Assembly: GCA_913778905.1 (NCBI GenBank)
Contig: CAJYYA010000016.1
Span: 356,296-420,295 of the forward strand
Length of the DNA stretch: 64,000 bases
From: an uncultured Naasia sp.
GTDB taxonomy: Bacteria; Actinomycetota; Actinomycetes; Actinomycetales; Microbacteriaceae
Direction of reading: 5' to 3'
Made by a program: the position numbers and the translations under genes. Below, piece after piece: positions 54,024 to 63,957 of this stretch; the stretch's first letter is position 1; every line of letters starts with the position of its first letter. The notes beneath the pieces are model-generated. The model was not told where the DNA came from, searched no databases, and worked only from the letters and a program-made list of their open reading frames with translations.

Positions 54024-54689
54024 GTGACGACCGCGAGAACACGGTTCCTTCGCCGATCCGCCTGGAGTCCTCGCGGCATCGCTCTGGCCATCGCTGCGGC
54101 CCGCGGAGCCAAGGGCGTCTGGATGATCGCGGCTCTGACGACGACCTTCATGGGTGTCGCGATCCATCACACCGTTCGGCCTCTCGACTTCTTCGGCTAC
54201 TTCACCATCCAGTCGAGTGCGGGCGCGGTGGTCGTGTTGGCCGTGCTGGCCTTCGACGGGTTCCGCGGACGCCCGGACGGCCATCTGTTCACCCTGTTCC
54301 GCGCGGTGGTCTCGGTGGACATGTTCGCCAGCGGGGTCCTCTACGCCTTCGGCCTCGTGCAAGCCGGCGCAGGGAACGAGGGTCTCGTGCCCTGGGCGAA
54401 CACGGCCATCCACGTCGCAGGTCCGCTGTTCTTCGTGCTCGACTGGTTCATCCTCGGCGGACGACCCGTGCTGTCATGGTCGAGCGTCTGGATCGTGCTG
54501 ATACATCCGGTCGCATGGCTGATCGTCACAGTGGCTCGAGGCTGGGTGCCCTATCCGTTCCTGAGCCCCGAGCTCGGCGTCCCCACCATCGCGGCATCCT
54601 GCGCCCTGATCGCCGGCTCCTTCGTCGCCATCGGGGCGCTCGTGTGGTGGTCGAGCCGGTGCCCTTCCGTGCTCGGAACGACACGCTGA
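54024..54689 (+). CDS. Pr6Pr-family membrane protein
   Basis: 221 residues from a GTG at 54024. Six hydrophobic segments with the family features HHTVRPLDFFGYFTIQSS, HVAGPLFFVLDWFILGG and HPVAWLIVTVARGWVPYPFL. The family is widespread in Actinobacteria and has no assigned function. A hairpin follows the gene. Confidence 0.78.
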   Translation: MTTARTRFLRRSAWSPRGIALAIAAARGAKGVWMIAALTTTFMGVAIHHTVRPLDFFGYFTIQSSAGAVVVLAVLAFDGFRGRPDGHLFTLFRAVVSVDMFASGVLYAFGLVQAGAGNEGLVPWANTAIHVAGPLFFVLDWFILGGRPVLSWSSVWIVLIHPVAWLIVTVARGWVPYPFLSPELGVPTIAASCALIAGSFVAIGALVWWSSRCPSVLGTTR

Positions 54690-54733
54690 ACGACGAAGCG
54701 GCGACCGAGATTCCCGATCGCCGCTCTTCGTTC
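54688..54733. terminator. Bidirectional hairpin between Pr6Pr gene and tRNA-Leu
   Basis: Stem AGCGGCGA (54697-54704) with TCGCCGCT (54718-54725), extended by GAACGA (54688-54693) with TCGTTC (54728-54733) across a small internal loop. It ends the Pr6Pr transcript and, on the other strand, the tRNA. Confidence 0.65.
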
Positions 54734-54734
54734 C

Positions 54735-54821
54735 TGGTGCGCGAGGGGGGAGTTGAACCCCCACGCCCTCACGGGCACACGGACCTGAACCGTGCGCGTC
54801 TGCCTATTCCGCCACTCGCGC
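54735..54821 (-). tRNA. tRNA-Leu (CAG anticodon)
   Basis: The minus strand folds as a class II tRNA: acceptor stem GCGCGAG with CTCGCGC, a leucine-type D arm, anticodon stem CACGG/CCGTG with loop TTCAGGT (anticodon CAG, reading CUG), a variable arm GCCCGTGAGGGC and a T arm GGGGGTTCAACTCCCCC. The 3' CCA is encoded (54735-54737). It lies divergent from the fha/kinase operon. Confidence 0.93.
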
Positions 54822-55054
54822 TCACCATGGCACGCGTAGCGCGCCGAGAAAGGAGACTAGCACAAGGCGGGCGGGCGTTCCGGGCCCCGAGGGAGGTCCC
54901 GACCCTGCGAGGCGACCCGCGAAAATCCGAGCAGATCCCTACGAATGACGGCCACGCGGGCGTGCGGACACAGCCCCTTCAGCCTCCTCGGATACCATTC
55001 TGCAAGCCAAGCGTGCCCCGTCGCGCTCCCGTCCGACGAAAGGGCTCCCGTTCC

Positions 55055-55780
55055 GTGGGCATCCTCGACAGCTTCGAAAGAGGTCTCGAGCGTGCCGTGA
55101 ACGGCGCATTCGCCAAGACGTTCAAGTCGGGTCTGCAGCCGCTGGAGATCACCGCGGCGCTCAAGAAAGAGCTCGACACCCACGCTGCTGTGGTGTCCCG
55201 GGACCGGATCCTGGCACCCAACCGGCTGACGGCTCGACTCTCTCCGGGCGACTACGACCGCATGTCCGATCTCGGTCCGGCCCTCGTCTCCGAGCTCACG
55301 ACTCTGACGGAGGAGTACGCCCGCAACCAGGGCTACCAGTTCGCCGGGCCGCTCCGCATCTCGCTCGTCTCCGACGACTCGATGACCGACGGGCTCGTTC
55401 AGATCGACTCCGCGTCCGGGCAGGGCAATGTCACCTGGGTCCCCGTCCTCGACGTCGCGGGTGTCCGCCATCCACTGTCGGTCGGTCGCACTGTGATCGG
55501 CCGCGGATCCGACGCCGACATCACGATCGAGGACACCGGCACGAGCCGCCGGCATGTCGAGATCATCTGGGACGGCAAGAAGGCCCAGGTCAACGACCTC
55601 GGGTCCACCAACGGCACGACCCTCGACGGTCAGCGCATCACCAAGGCCCTCCTGCCGACCGACTCGGTGGTGCAGATCGGCCGTACCCGCATCACCTTCC
55701 GAGTCGTCCCGCAGAGCGACGGCCCGGCCACAGGCGCATCGCAACGCGGCGATCTCGGCAACTTCTGGGCGGACCGATGA
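55055..55780 (+). CDS. fhaA: FHA-domain protein FhaA (DUF3662 plus FHA)
   Basis: 241 residues from a GTG at 55055 (AAAGGG upstream). The N-terminal DUF3662 domain (about 1-115: GILDSFERGLERAVNGAFAK) is followed by a C-terminal FHA domain (about 145-225) with GRGSDADITIEDTGTSRRHVEI and DLGSTNGTTLDG, the Arg, Ser and His that bind phosphothreonine. In mycobacteria FhaA is a cytoplasmic partner of PknB and of wall-synthesis proteins. It opens the kinase operon; the next gene overlaps by four bases. Confidence 0.93.
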   Translation: MGILDSFERGLERAVNGAFAKTFKSGLQPLEITAALKKELDTHAAVVSRDRILAPNRLTARLSPGDYDRMSDLGPALVSELTTLTEEYARNQGYQFAGPLRISLVSDDSMTDGLVQIDSASGQGNVTWVPVLDVAGVRHPLSVGRTVIGRGSDADITIEDTGTSRRHVEIIWDGKKAQVNDLGSTNGTTLDGQRITKALLPTDSVVQIGRTRITFRVVPQSDGPATGASQRGDLGNFWADR

Positions 55781-56328
55781 GTGAACTGACCCTCGTGATC
55801 CTGCGGATCCTCTTCCTCGCCCTGATGTGGGCCTTCATCTTCGCCGTGGTCTACGCGCTCCGCAGCGACCTGTTCGGGGCTCGAGTCCGCAAACTGCAGG
55901 AGCAGCCGGCGGGCGTGCCGGCGGCCGCAGCCCCCGCCCCGGCCAAGGCTCCCGCCACTCCTCCGGCCGTCCAGTCCTTCCCCTCCGGAACCCCGACCGG
56001 TGCCATCGGCACCTCGAAGCCCATGGCGACCACGCGCACCGCGAGCCGCCTCGTGATCACGAGTGGCCCGAAGACCGGTCTCGAGATCCCGCTGGGCACC
56101 GAACCCCTGACCATCGGCCGGTCGAGCGAGTCCGGGTTCCAGATCCGCGACGACTACACCTCGACCCATCACGCGCGTCTGCTGCTGTGGGGCGACGAGT
56201 GGGTCATCCAAGACCTCGACTCGACCAACGGCACGTTCCTCGACGGCAAGCGCATCTCGACTCCGACCCAGGTTCCGATGAACACCCCGGTCAAGGTGGG
56301 CCAGACGAGCTTCGAGTTGCGACGGTAA
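55777..56328 (+). CDS. fhaB: FHA-domain membrane protein FhaB (FipA)
   Basis: 183 residues: one N-terminal membrane segment (VILRILFLALMWAFIFAVVYAL), an Ala/Pro-rich linker (about 45-75) and a C-terminal FHA domain with GRSSESGFQIRDDYTSTHHARLLL and DSTNGTFLDG. In mycobacteria this protein links kinase signalling with division. Overlaps fhaA and is followed by pstP after eight bases. Confidence 0.92.
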   Translation: MSELTLVILRILFLALMWAFIFAVVYALRSDLFGARVRKLQEQPAGVPAAAAPAPAKAPATPPAVQSFPSGTPTGAIGTSKPMATTRTASRLVITSGPKTGLEIPLGTEPLTIGRSSESGFQIRDDYTSTHHARLLLWGDEWVIQDLDSTNGTFLDGKRISTPTQVPMNTPVKVGQTSFELRR

Positions 56329-56336
56329 GCGGCTCG

Positions 56337-57602
56337 ATGACACAGAACACCTCAGGTGCCGCCGGCTCGCATGTGGGCAAGGTGCGCGCGAACAATCAGG
56401 ATTCGGGATTCGCCGGGTCGCAGCTGTTCGTCGTCGCCGACGGCATGGGCGGTCATGCGGGTGGCGACGTCGCCTCCGCGATCGCGGTGAAGCGCATCGC
56501 GGAGACCGACTCGCAGGAGTTCAGCACACCGCAGGAAGCCGAGTTCGCGCTCCAGTCGTCGCTCGTCGCCGCGAACCAGCTGCTGGCCGAGACGGTCTTC
56601 GAGCACCCCGAGCTGACCGGCATGGGCACGACCGTGAGCGCGTTCATCCGCGTCGGCGACAACATCGCCATCGCCCATATCGGCGACTCGCGCATCTACC
56701 TGGTTCGCGACGGCGAGGTCAGTCAGGTCACCTCCGATCACACCTTCGTCCAGCGTCTCGTCGACAGCGGTCGGATCACTCCGGAAGAGGCCGCCGTGCA
56801 CCCGCGCCGTTCGGTGCTCATGCGTGTGCTCGGCGACATCGACGCCGCCCCCGAGATCGACACGAGCATCCTCGGCACCGTTCCCGGCGACCGCTGGATG
56901 CTCTGCTCCGACGGACTCAGCAGCTACGTCGACGACGATCGGATCGCCGAGATCCTCCTCCAGGGTCGCCCGCCCGCGCCGACCGTCGATTCACTCATCG
57001 CCGAGGCACTCGACAACGGCGCCCCCGACAACGTCACCGTGGTGATCGCCGACATCGAGCCCGACGGAACGATGACCGGTTCGAGTGAACCGGCGCTGGT
57101 CGGGAGCGCGGCGTCGCCCATCGAGTTCGACCCCGACTCCGGTCGCCGCCTCCGCCTCCCGAGCCTGCTGCTGCACCCCATCAAGTCCTCGACCGCCGTC
57201 GCGCGTGAGACGCATCTCGAATCCGACGCGGACGACTATCTCGACTCCCTGATCGAGGAGGACCGGGCGCGAGCCAGACGTCGACGCCTCACGTGGCTCA
57301 TCGCCATCGGGCTCGTCATCATCGGTGCGGTCGCGGCCGCGGTCATCGGTTACCAGTGGACGCAGACCCGCTACTACGTCGGCGTCAACGGCGATCGAGT
57401 CGCGATCTACCAGGGAGTCCAGCAAACGGTCGGTCCGATCCCCCTGTCGTCGGTCTTCCAGGACACCGACGTGCAGGTCTCGCAGCTGCCGATGTATTTC
57501 CGCGATCGCGTCGAGGCCACGATCAGCGCCGACAGCATCGTCGACGCCCTCGACATCGTGAAGAACCTGCAGCAGAACTCCGTCTCGGGGACGACGGGAT
57601 GA
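56337..57602 (+). CDS. pstP: PP2C-type Ser/Thr phosphatase PstP
   Basis: 421 residues from the ATG at 56337. The PP2C motifs are present in order: RANNQDSGF, VADGMGGHAGGDVAS, GMGTTVSAFI, HIGDSRIYLV, CSDGLSSYV and GAPDNVTVVI, supplying the metal-binding Asp residues. A membrane segment at about 319-341 is followed by an external domain (YYVGVNGDRVAIYQG). It reverses PknA/PknB phosphorylation. The last four bases overlap rodA. Confidence 0.94.
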   Translation: MTQNTSGAAGSHVGKVRANNQDSGFAGSQLFVVADGMGGHAGGDVASAIAVKRIAETDSQEFSTPQEAEFALQSSLVAANQLLAETVFEHPELTGMGTTVSAFIRVGDNIAIAHIGDSRIYLVRDGEVSQVTSDHTFVQRLVDSGRITPEEAAVHPRRSVLMRVLGDIDAAPEIDTSILGTVPGDRWMLCSDGLSSYVDDDRIAEILLQGRPPAPTVDSLIAEALDNGAPDNVTVVIADIEPDGTMTGSSEPALVGSAASPIEFDPDSGRRLRLPSLLLHPIKSSTAVARETHLESDADDYLDSLIEEDRARARRRRLTWLIAIGLVIIGAVAAAVIGYQWTQTRYYVGVNGDRVAIYQGVQQTVGPIPLSSVFQDTDVQVSQLPMYFRDRVEATISADSIVDALDIVKNLQQNSVSGTTG

Positions 57603-58981
57603 CCGCCACCGCGGATGCGACCAAGGCCCCCCGCGCAGGCAAGGTCAAGACGATGCGCGCTCCGCTGAAGCTGCGCAACCTCGAGCTCGCTCTCCTGCTC
57701 CTCGCGTGGACGATCAACCTGGGTGCTCTGGCACTCGTCGAACTGGGCGCTCTCGGAACCGTCGAGCCGACCATCATCCTGATCGGACTGGGGCTCTCCG
57801 CACTGACGCTCGCCGTGCACATCGCGATGCGCTTCGTCGCATCGCAGGCGGACCCGTTCATCCTCCCCGTCGCGACGGTGCTCAACGGCATCGGACTGGC
57901 CGGGATCTACCGCGTCGACGTCGCGGAGGGCGACACGGGTTTCGCCTCCGTGGCCATCCGGCAGGTCATGTGGACCTCGATCGCCATCGGCTGCGCGATC
58001 GGCGTCCTCGTCCTGGTGCGCAACCATCGGATCCTGCAGCGCTACACCTACATCGCCATGTTCGTCGGCGTCGTTCTCCTGCTCCTCCCCATGCTTCCGG
58101 GAATCGGCCAGGAGATCAGCGGAGCCCGCGTGTGGATCGGCATCGGCCCCTTCTCGTTCCAGCCGGGTGAGATCGCCAAGATCGCACTGGCGATCTTCTT
58201 CGCCGGCTACCTGGTCACGCGCCGCGACTCGCTCGCCATCGTCGGGAGGAAGTTCCTCGGCCTGCAACTCCCCCGACTCCGCGACCTGGGCCCGATCCTG
58301 GTCATCTGGGCTCTGGCCATGTCGGTCATCGTCTTCCAGCGTGACCTCGGCACCGCACTGCTCTATTTCGGTCTCTTCCTCGTGATGATCTACGTCGCGA
58401 CCGGTCGATTCAGCTGGATCTTCATCGGACTCGTCCTCTTCGGGACGGGCGCGTTCTTCGCCAGCCGCACCCTCAACTACGTCGAGGGGCGCATCAACAA
58501 CTGGCTGGATGCGTTCAACCCCGCCGTCTACGACGCCGACGGCGGTTCCTACCAGCTCGTGCAGGGTCTCTTCGGGCTCGCGAACGGCGGCATCATCGGC
58601 ACCGGTCTCGGCCAGGGTCGTCCCGACCTCACGCCCGTCCCGCAGAGCGACTACATCATCGCGACGCTCGGCGAGGAGCTCGGTCTGATCGGCGTCTTCT
58701 GCATTCTCGCCCTCTACCTGCTCTTCGTCTCGCGAGGTCTCCGGATCGGCTTCGCCGGCCAGGACGATTTCGGGAAGCTCCTCGCGGTCGGTCTGTCGTT
58801 CGTCGTGGCGCTCCAGGTCTTCGTCGTCATCGGCGGCGTCACCCGCGTGATCCCGCTCACCGGTCTCACCACTCCGTTCCTGGCCGCGGGTGGATCCTCG
58901 CTCGTCGCGAACTGGATCATCGCCGCACTGCTGCTGCGCATCTCGGACACCGTCCGCACTCAGCCGAGGATCGTCGTATGA
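57599..58981 (+). CDS. rodA: SEDS peptidoglycan glycosyltransferase RodA (FtsW/RodA/SpoVE)
   Basis: 460 residues with about ten to twelve membrane segments. SEDS-family blocks: GARVWIGIGPFSFQPGEIAKIALAIFFA (read around 180-210), FQRDLGTALLYFGLF, the large external loop with YQLVQGLFGLANGGIIGTGLGQG, and AQSDYI-like QSDYIIATLGEELGLIG. It polymerises glycan strands during elongation with the PBP encoded next. Overlaps both neighbours by four bases. Confidence 0.94.
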   Translation: MTATADATKAPRAGKVKTMRAPLKLRNLELALLLLAWTINLGALALVELGALGTVEPTIILIGLGLSALTLAVHIAMRFVASQADPFILPVATVLNGIGLAGIYRVDVAEGDTGFASVAIRQVMWTSIAIGCAIGVLVLVRNHRILQRYTYIAMFVGVVLLLLPMLPGIGQEISGARVWIGIGPFSFQPGEIAKIALAIFFAGYLVTRRDSLAIVGRKFLGLQLPRLRDLGPILVIWALAMSVIVFQRDLGTALLYFGLFLVMIYVATGRFSWIFIGLVLFGTGAFFASRTLNYVEGRINNWLDAFNPAVYDADGGSYQLVQGLFGLANGGIIGTGLGQGRPDLTPVPQSDYIIATLGEELGLIGVFCILALYLLFVSRGLRIGFAGQDDFGKLLAVGLSFVVALQVFVVIGGVTRVIPLTGLTTPFLAAGGSSLVANWIIAALLLRISDTVRTQPRIVV

Positions 58982-60432
58982 ACCGCGAGCTCAAGCGTGT
59001 GAGCGCCCTGATCCTGCTGATGTTCGTGGCACTCCTGACATCCACGTCGATCATCCAGGTGGTGCAGGTCGACACTCTGCAGGACGACCCGCGCAACGTG
59101 CGGACCCTCTACGAGAGCTACTCGACCCAGCGCGGCCCCATCCTCGTCGCCGGTCAGCCGATCGCCGAGTCGGTCCCGGTCGACGACCAGTACAAATTCC
59201 TCCGCACCTACCCCCAACCGGACCTGTACTCCACGGTCACGGGATACCTGACGCTCGGCGGCCAGCCGACCGGCATCGAGGGGGCGCTCAACGAACAGCT
59301 GAGCGGCACGTCGAACTCGCAGTTCTTCGATCAGGTCACTCGTCTGTTCACCGGCCAGGAGCCGACCGGCGACACCGTCGAGCTCACCATCGACCCCGCG
59401 GTCCAGCAGGCCGCCTTCGACGCCCTCGGCGACGAGCAGGGCGCCGTGATCGCCGTGCGTCCCAGTACCGGTGAGATCCTGGCGATGGTCTCGAAGCCCG
59501 GCTTCGACCCGAATCAGCTCTCGGTCCACGACACGGCCGCGGCCGAGCAGACGTACGAGTCGCTGCTGGGCGCCTCGGACCAGCCGCTGCAGAACCGTGC
59601 CATCGGGGGCAACCTCAACCCTCCCGGATCCGTGTTCAAGCTCCTCGTCACCGCCGCAGCGCTCGAAAGCGGTCAGTACACCCCGGACACACCCTTCCCG
59701 AACCCCGGCACCTTCGAGCTGCCCGGTACCTCGTCGACCATCCGCAACTCGGAGGGCGGCTTGTGCGGCGGCGGTGACACGGCCACCATCGCCACGGCCC
59801 TGCGCCTCTCGTGCAACATCCCCTTCGCGGAACTGGGGTTGTCCCTCGGCGAGCAGTCGATCAGTGAAATGACCACCGCGTTCGGCTTCGGCAAGTCGGT
59901 CGACGTCCCCATGGAGTCGACCCCGTCGTCCTACCCGCGCGGTCTCGACCAGGCGCAGCTGGCCCTCTCCGCCTTCGGGCAGGGCAGCGTGCGTGCGACA
60001 CCGCTGCAAATGGCCATGGTATCGGCGGGAATCGCCAACGGCGGAAAGGTCATGAAGCCGACGCTCGTCAGCCGTGTGCTGGCCCCCGACCTGTCCGTTC
60101 GCGAACAGCCTCAGCCCGAGGTCTTCTCGACCCCGATCAGCGGCGACACCGCATCGACGATGACCCAGATGATGGTCAACGGAGTCGATAACGGCGCCGC
60201 GAGTAATGCGAGAATAAGCGGGGTCAAGGTCGCGGGGAAGACGGGCACGGCGGAGAACGGATCGGACGATCCCTACACGCTGTGGTTCACAGGATTCGCT
60301 CCCGCCGACAACCCCGAAGTCGCTGTGGCGGTCGTGGTCGAGAACGGCGGGGGTCTCGGCCAAACGGGGTACGGCAATCTGGTCGCCGCCCCGATCGCAC
60401 AGAAAGTCATGGAGGCGGTGGTTAACAGATGA
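58978..60432 (+). CDS. pbpA: Class B penicillin-binding protein (PbpA)
   Basis: 484 residues. One N-terminal membrane anchor ([17 protein letters not shown]), a short pedestal and a transpeptidase domain with S218-x-x-K221 (GSVFK), S278-C-N (SCNIPF) and K421-T-G (KTGTAENG). It cross-links peptidoglycan as partner of RodA. A small patch of codons rare in this genome (AGT, AAT, AGA, ATA) occurs at 60202-60216, just before the KTG motif. Confidence 0.94.
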   Translation: MNRELKRVSALILLMFVALLTSTSIIQVVQVDTLQDDPRNVRTLYESYSTQRGPILVAGQPIAESVPVDDQYKFLRTYPQPDLYSTVTGYLTLGGQPTGIEGALNEQLSGTSNSQFFDQVTRLFTGQEPTGDTVELTIDPAVQQAAFDALGDEQGAVIAVRPSTGEILAMVSKPGFDPNQLSVHDTAAAEQTYESLLGASDQPLQNRAIGGNLNPPGSVFKLLVTAAALESGQYTPDTPFPNPGTFELPGTSSTIRNSEGGLCGGGDTATIATALRLSCNIPFAELGLSLGEQSISEMTTAFGFGKSVDVPMESTPSSYPRGLDQAQLALSAFGQGSVRATPLQMAMVSAGIANGGKVMKPTLVSRVLAPDLSVREQPQPEVFSTPISGDTASTMTQMMVNGVDNGAASNARISGVKVAGKTGTAENGSDDPYTLWFTGFAPADNPEVAVAVVVENGGGLGQTGYGNLVAAPIAQKVMEAVVNR

Positions 60433-62216
60433 GACCTGTTGCCGGACTCACATTCGGATCGCGCTATCAGCTCGCCAGTCGCATCGCGATCGGTGGCATG
60501 GGCGAGGTCTGGGAAGCCACCGACCTGGTCATCGGCCGTACCGTGGCACTCAAGATCCTCAAGGACGAATACCTGGGGGACCCCGGGTTCCTCGAGCGGT
60601 TTCGCGCGGAGGCCCGTCACGCCGCTCTCGTGAACCACGAAGGCATCGCCAACGTCTACGACTACGGCGAGGAGGACGGCAGCGCCTTCCTCGTCATGGA
60701 GCTCGTTCCCGGCGAGGCCCTCTCGACCGTGCTCGAGCGCGAGCACATCCTCTCCAGCGACAAGGTCCTCGACATCGTCGCGCAGACCGCGTCGGCCCTC
60801 CAGGCCGCGCACTCGGCCGGTCTCGTCCACCGCGACATCAAGCCGGGTAACCTGCTCATCACGCCCGACGGACGCGTCAAGATCACCGACTTCGGCATCG
60901 CACGCATCGCGGACCAGGTTCCGCTGACCGCGACCGGCCAGGTCATGGGTACCGTGCAGTACCTCTCGCCGGAGCAGGCGAGCGGTCACCCGGCCTCCCC
61001 TGCGACCGACATCTACTCCCTCGGCATCGTCGCCTATGAGGCTCTGGCAGGCCGCCGCCCCTTCACCGGCGAGTCGCAGGTCGCCATCGCCATGGCGCAG
61101 ATCAACGAGACCCCTCCGGATCTTCCCGCCACCGTCTCGGAGCCGGTGCGCAACCTCGTCGCGGCGTGCATCGCGAAGAGCCCGTCCGAGCGCCCGGCCA
61201 CCGCGGCGAACCTGGCGAAGGCCGCGCAGGCGCTGCGCCGTGGCGACGTCGCCGGTGCGGCCGCCGTCGTGCCCGGGATCCTCGCGCACGGTGCCGCCAC
61301 ACCGCCGACCGATGCCGCCACCCAGCTCTTCACCCCGGGTGCCCCCACCGCGGCCACCACGGTCCTCGGCGCAGGTGCAGCCGGTGCCGCCGCGGGTGCC
61401 GCCGCCGGCGGTCCCGCGACGCTCACCACTCGCACGGTGACGGAGGAAGACGAGCCCGAGCGCAAGCGCAGCCCGTGGACCTGGCCGCTCATCGCAATTA
61501 TTGCGGTGCTGCTCATCATTGCGGCAGGTTTCATCTTCACCGCTCTCGGAAGCCGCGGCGGCAACGACAACGCGCAGCCTTCATCGCCGACTCCTACCAA
61601 CACTGCGACTCCATCGAGCACACCGACCCCCACGCCGACCCCGACCGCATCCACGGTGTCGATCGACCCGAGCGCCTACAAGGACCGTCCGATCGACGAT
61701 GTCGCCGCGGAGCTCGAGGCGCTCGGCTTCAAGGTATCCCGCGCGGAGGGCAACGCCGCGTCCACGGAGGAGCAGGTCGGCCTCGTCTACAACGTGAACC
61801 CGACCGGGTCCGTCGCCAAGGGTCAGACGATCACCGTCACCTACTACGCGGCGGTCGCCTCGATCCCCACCCCGGACGCTCCGACCCTGCAGTCGCCGTC
61901 GAGTCAGCCAGTGCCCGCCGGATCGACCATCAACGTCGCCTGGGCCGCTTTCAACGGCTGCCCCGCCGGAACCACCCGCAGCGGTTACACGGTCACCGTG
62001 GCCGGCGCAGCGTCCGCCAGCAACGGCAGCTTCCAGGTGGGTCCCAACCAGACCAACTACAACAACATCACGGCGGGTGCGGCCGGGTCCGGTCCCATCG
62101 AGGTCTCCTACGTCGTCTCCTGCGGCTCCCGGAACTCCCCGGAGTCGGGCAAGCTGTCAATCGGCGTCGCTTCCTCGACGCCGACCGCATCGCCGGGAAC
62201 GGGTAACGGAGGCTGA
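60429..62216 (+). CDS. pknA: Ser/Thr protein kinase PknA with an extracellular PASTA-like and Ig-like region
   Basis: 595 residues. Kinase domain (about 10-275): GGMGEVW loop, Lys42 in VALKIL, catalytic Asp136 in [16 protein letters not shown], and activation-loop threonines before [10 protein letters not shown]. An Ala/Thr-rich juxtamembrane region precedes a membrane segment (about 350-373). Outside are a Ser/Thr/Pro linker (about 380-413), one PASTA-like domain ([18 protein letters not shown]) and a C-terminal Ig-like domain with two Cys. Mycobacterial PknA has no such sensor, so this is a longer architecture. Overlaps pbpA by four bases. Confidence 0.92.
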   Translation: MRPVAGLTFGSRYQLASRIAIGGMGEVWEATDLVIGRTVALKILKDEYLGDPGFLERFRAEARHAALVNHEGIANVYDYGEEDGSAFLVMELVPGEALSTVLEREHILSSDKVLDIVAQTASALQAAHSAGLVHRDIKPGNLLITPDGRVKITDFGIARIADQVPLTATGQVMGTVQYLSPEQASGHPASPATDIYSLGIVAYEALAGRRPFTGESQVAIAMAQINETPPDLPATVSEPVRNLVAACIAKSPSERPATAANLAKAAQALRRGDVAGAAAVVPGILAHGAATPPTDAATQLFTPGAPTAATTVLGAGAAGAAAGAAAGGPATLTTRTVTEEDEPERKRSPWTWPLIAIIAVLLIIAAGFIFTALGSRGGNDNAQPSSPTPTNTATPSSTPTPTPTPTASTVSIDPSAYKDRPIDDVAAELEALGFKVSRAEGNAASTEEQVGLVYNVNPTGSVAKGQTITVTYYAAVASIPTPDAPTLQSPSSQPVPAGSTINVAWAAFNGCPAGTTRSGYTVTVAGAASASNGSFQVGPNQTNYNNITAGAAGSGPIEVSYVVSCGSRNSPESGKLSIGVASSTPTASPGTGNGG

Positions 62217-62217
62217 G

Positions 62218-63957
62218 TTGACGACATCGACCGGTCCCACTGAGAAGCCGAAACCCTCGGAGGCGCGCCGTCTGCTGGCGGGGCGCTACCAGATCGGATC
62301 TCTCATCGGTCGTGGCGGTATGGCCGATGTCCACATGGGCACCGACACCCGCCTCGGACGTACGGTGGCCATCAAGCTCCTGCGCTCGTCGCTCGCAACC
62401 GATCCCGCCTTCCGCGTTCGCTTCCGACAGGAGGCTCAGTCGGCGGCGCGGATGGCGCATCCCACGATCGTCCGCGTCTTCGATGCGGGCGAGGAGATCG
62501 TCCTCGACGACAACGGCGCCGAGACGCAAGTGCCGTTCATCGTGATGGAGTACGTCGACGGCAAGATGGTGAAGGACATCATCCAGATGGGTCCGCTGGA
62601 GCCCAACGAAGCCGTCCACATCGTCGAGGGCATCCTCACGGCGCTCGAGTATTCCCACCGTGCCGGCGTCGTGCATCGCGACATCAAGCCCGGCAACGTA
62701 ATGATCACCCGCTCGGGCCAGGTCAAGGTCATGGATTTCGGTATCGCCCGGGCGATCTCCGACTCGTCGGCGACCGTCCAGCAGACGACTGCGATCCTCG
62801 GCACCGCCCAGTACTTCTCGCCCGAGCAGGCCCGCGGCGAGTCGGTCGATGCGCGAACCGATCTCTATTCCACGGGGATCGTCCTGTTCGAGATGCTGAC
62901 GGGGCGTCCTCCCTTCAAGGGCGACTCCGCTGTGGCCGTCGCCTATCAGCATGTGAGCGAGCAGCCCCCCGTCCCGAGCTCGATCAATCCGAAGATCTCC
63001 CCCGCCCTCGATGCCGTCGTGCTTCGAGCGCTCAGCAAGAGCCGCTTCGATCGCTACCAGAGTGCCGCCGACTTCCGGGAGGACGTTCAGGAAGCGGCCG
63101 CGGGTCGCCTCCCCCAGCCGAAGCTGCCCAACCCCGACATCGGGGCCTCCCTCTTCGGTGCCGCTCCGAGCGACTCCCTCACGATGACTACGGCGATGAA
63201 GCAGCTCGCCGTCGATGACGACACCTACGTACGGACGCAGAACCGGCCGCCGGCGATCTGGATCTGGTCCGGCATCCTCGCCGTCGTCGTCATCGTCGCC
63301 GCCGTCCTCTTCTGGGTCGTCAGCCTGGCTCCGAACGACGACGCGCCCTCGGCCTCCCGTGTGGTGCCGAATCTGAGCGGAGCGAGCTACCAGAGTGCTG
63401 CCGACGCTCTGACCAACATGCAGCTCGTCCCTACAGAGCGCAAGGAGGCGAGCAACACCGTCCTCGAAGGCTCCGTCATCCGTACGGATCCCGCCGCCGG
63501 ATCCGCGCTCGCGCCCGGTGACACGGTCGACATCTACGTGTCGAGCGGCCCGACCCAGCTGTCCATCCCGCAGCTCGGCAACATGGGTCTCTCGCAGGCG
63601 CAGGAGCAGTTGAAAGCCCTCGGCTTCGTCGTGGGATCGGTGACGGAACAGCATTCGCCCACCGTGCCCGCCAACACGGTCATCTCCAGTGACCCGCCTG
63701 CAGGCCAAGCGCAGTCCGAGGGCGTCACCGTCAACCTGGTCGTCTCCGACGGACTCGTCGAACTGCCCGACGTCCGGAACCAGACGATTCAGGATGCGCG
63801 GTCCCAGCTCGAGTCCTCGAGCCTCGGACTCCGGGTCACCATCGAGCGGGCATCGAACTGCGGCCCGCAGTCGAACATCGTGCTCAATCAGTCCCTGCCG
63901 CCGGGGACGGTCCCCCAGCGCTCCGAGATCACGCTCGAGTACTGCGACGGCACCTGA
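62218..63957 (+). CDS. pknB: Ser/Thr protein kinase PknB with three PASTA domains
   Basis: 579 residues from a TTG at 62218, fixed by GGAGG five bases upstream and by the kinase N-terminus (LLAGRYQIGSLIGRGGMADVH). Lys53 (VAIKLL), Asp155 (VHRDIKPGN), MDFGIAR and GTAQYFSPEQ define the catalytic domain. The membrane segment lies at about 347-372, followed by three PASTA repeats (from SRVVPNLSG, LSIPQLGNM and VELPDVRNQ) that sense muropeptide or lipid II in homologues. A Cys pair closes the last region. It is the last gene of the operon. Confidence 0.94.
   Translation: MTTSTGPTEKPKPSEARRLLAGRYQIGSLIGRGGMADVHMGTDTRLGRTVAIKLLRSSLATDPAFRVRFRQEAQSAARMAHPTIVRVFDAGEEIVLDDNGAETQVPFIVMEYVDGKMVKDIIQMGPLEPNEAVHIVEGILTALEYSHRAGVVHRDIKPGNVMITRSGQVKVMDFGIARAISDSSATVQQTTAILGTAQYFSPEQARGESVDARTDLYSTGIVLFEMLTGRPPFKGDSAVAVAYQHVSEQPPVPSSINPKISPALDAVVLRALSKSRFDRYQSAADFREDVQEAAAGRLPQPKLPNPDIGASLFGAAPSDSLTMTTAMKQLAVDDDTYVRTQNRPPAIWIWSGILAVVVIVAAVLFWVVSLAPNDDAPSASRVVPNLSGASYQSAADALTNMQLVPTERKEASNTVLEGSVIRTDPAAGSALAPGDTVDIYVSSGPTQLSIPQLGNMGLSQAQEQLKALGFVVGSVTEQHSPTVPANTVISSDPPAGQAQSEGVTVNLVVSDGLVELPDVRNQTIQDARSQLESSSLGLRVTIERASNCGPQSNIVLNQSLPPGTVPQRSEITLEYCDGT

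Noticed and set aside
61490..61520. CGCAATTATTGCG palindrome inside pknA as a regulatory site
   Set aside because: It lies in the membrane-segment codons (Ile/Ala repeats), which explain the symmetry and lower GC.
61590..61660. Microsatellite-like ACC/CCG tract in pknA
   Set aside because: It simply encodes the Thr/Pro linker between membrane segment and PASTA-like domain; no frame damage is seen.
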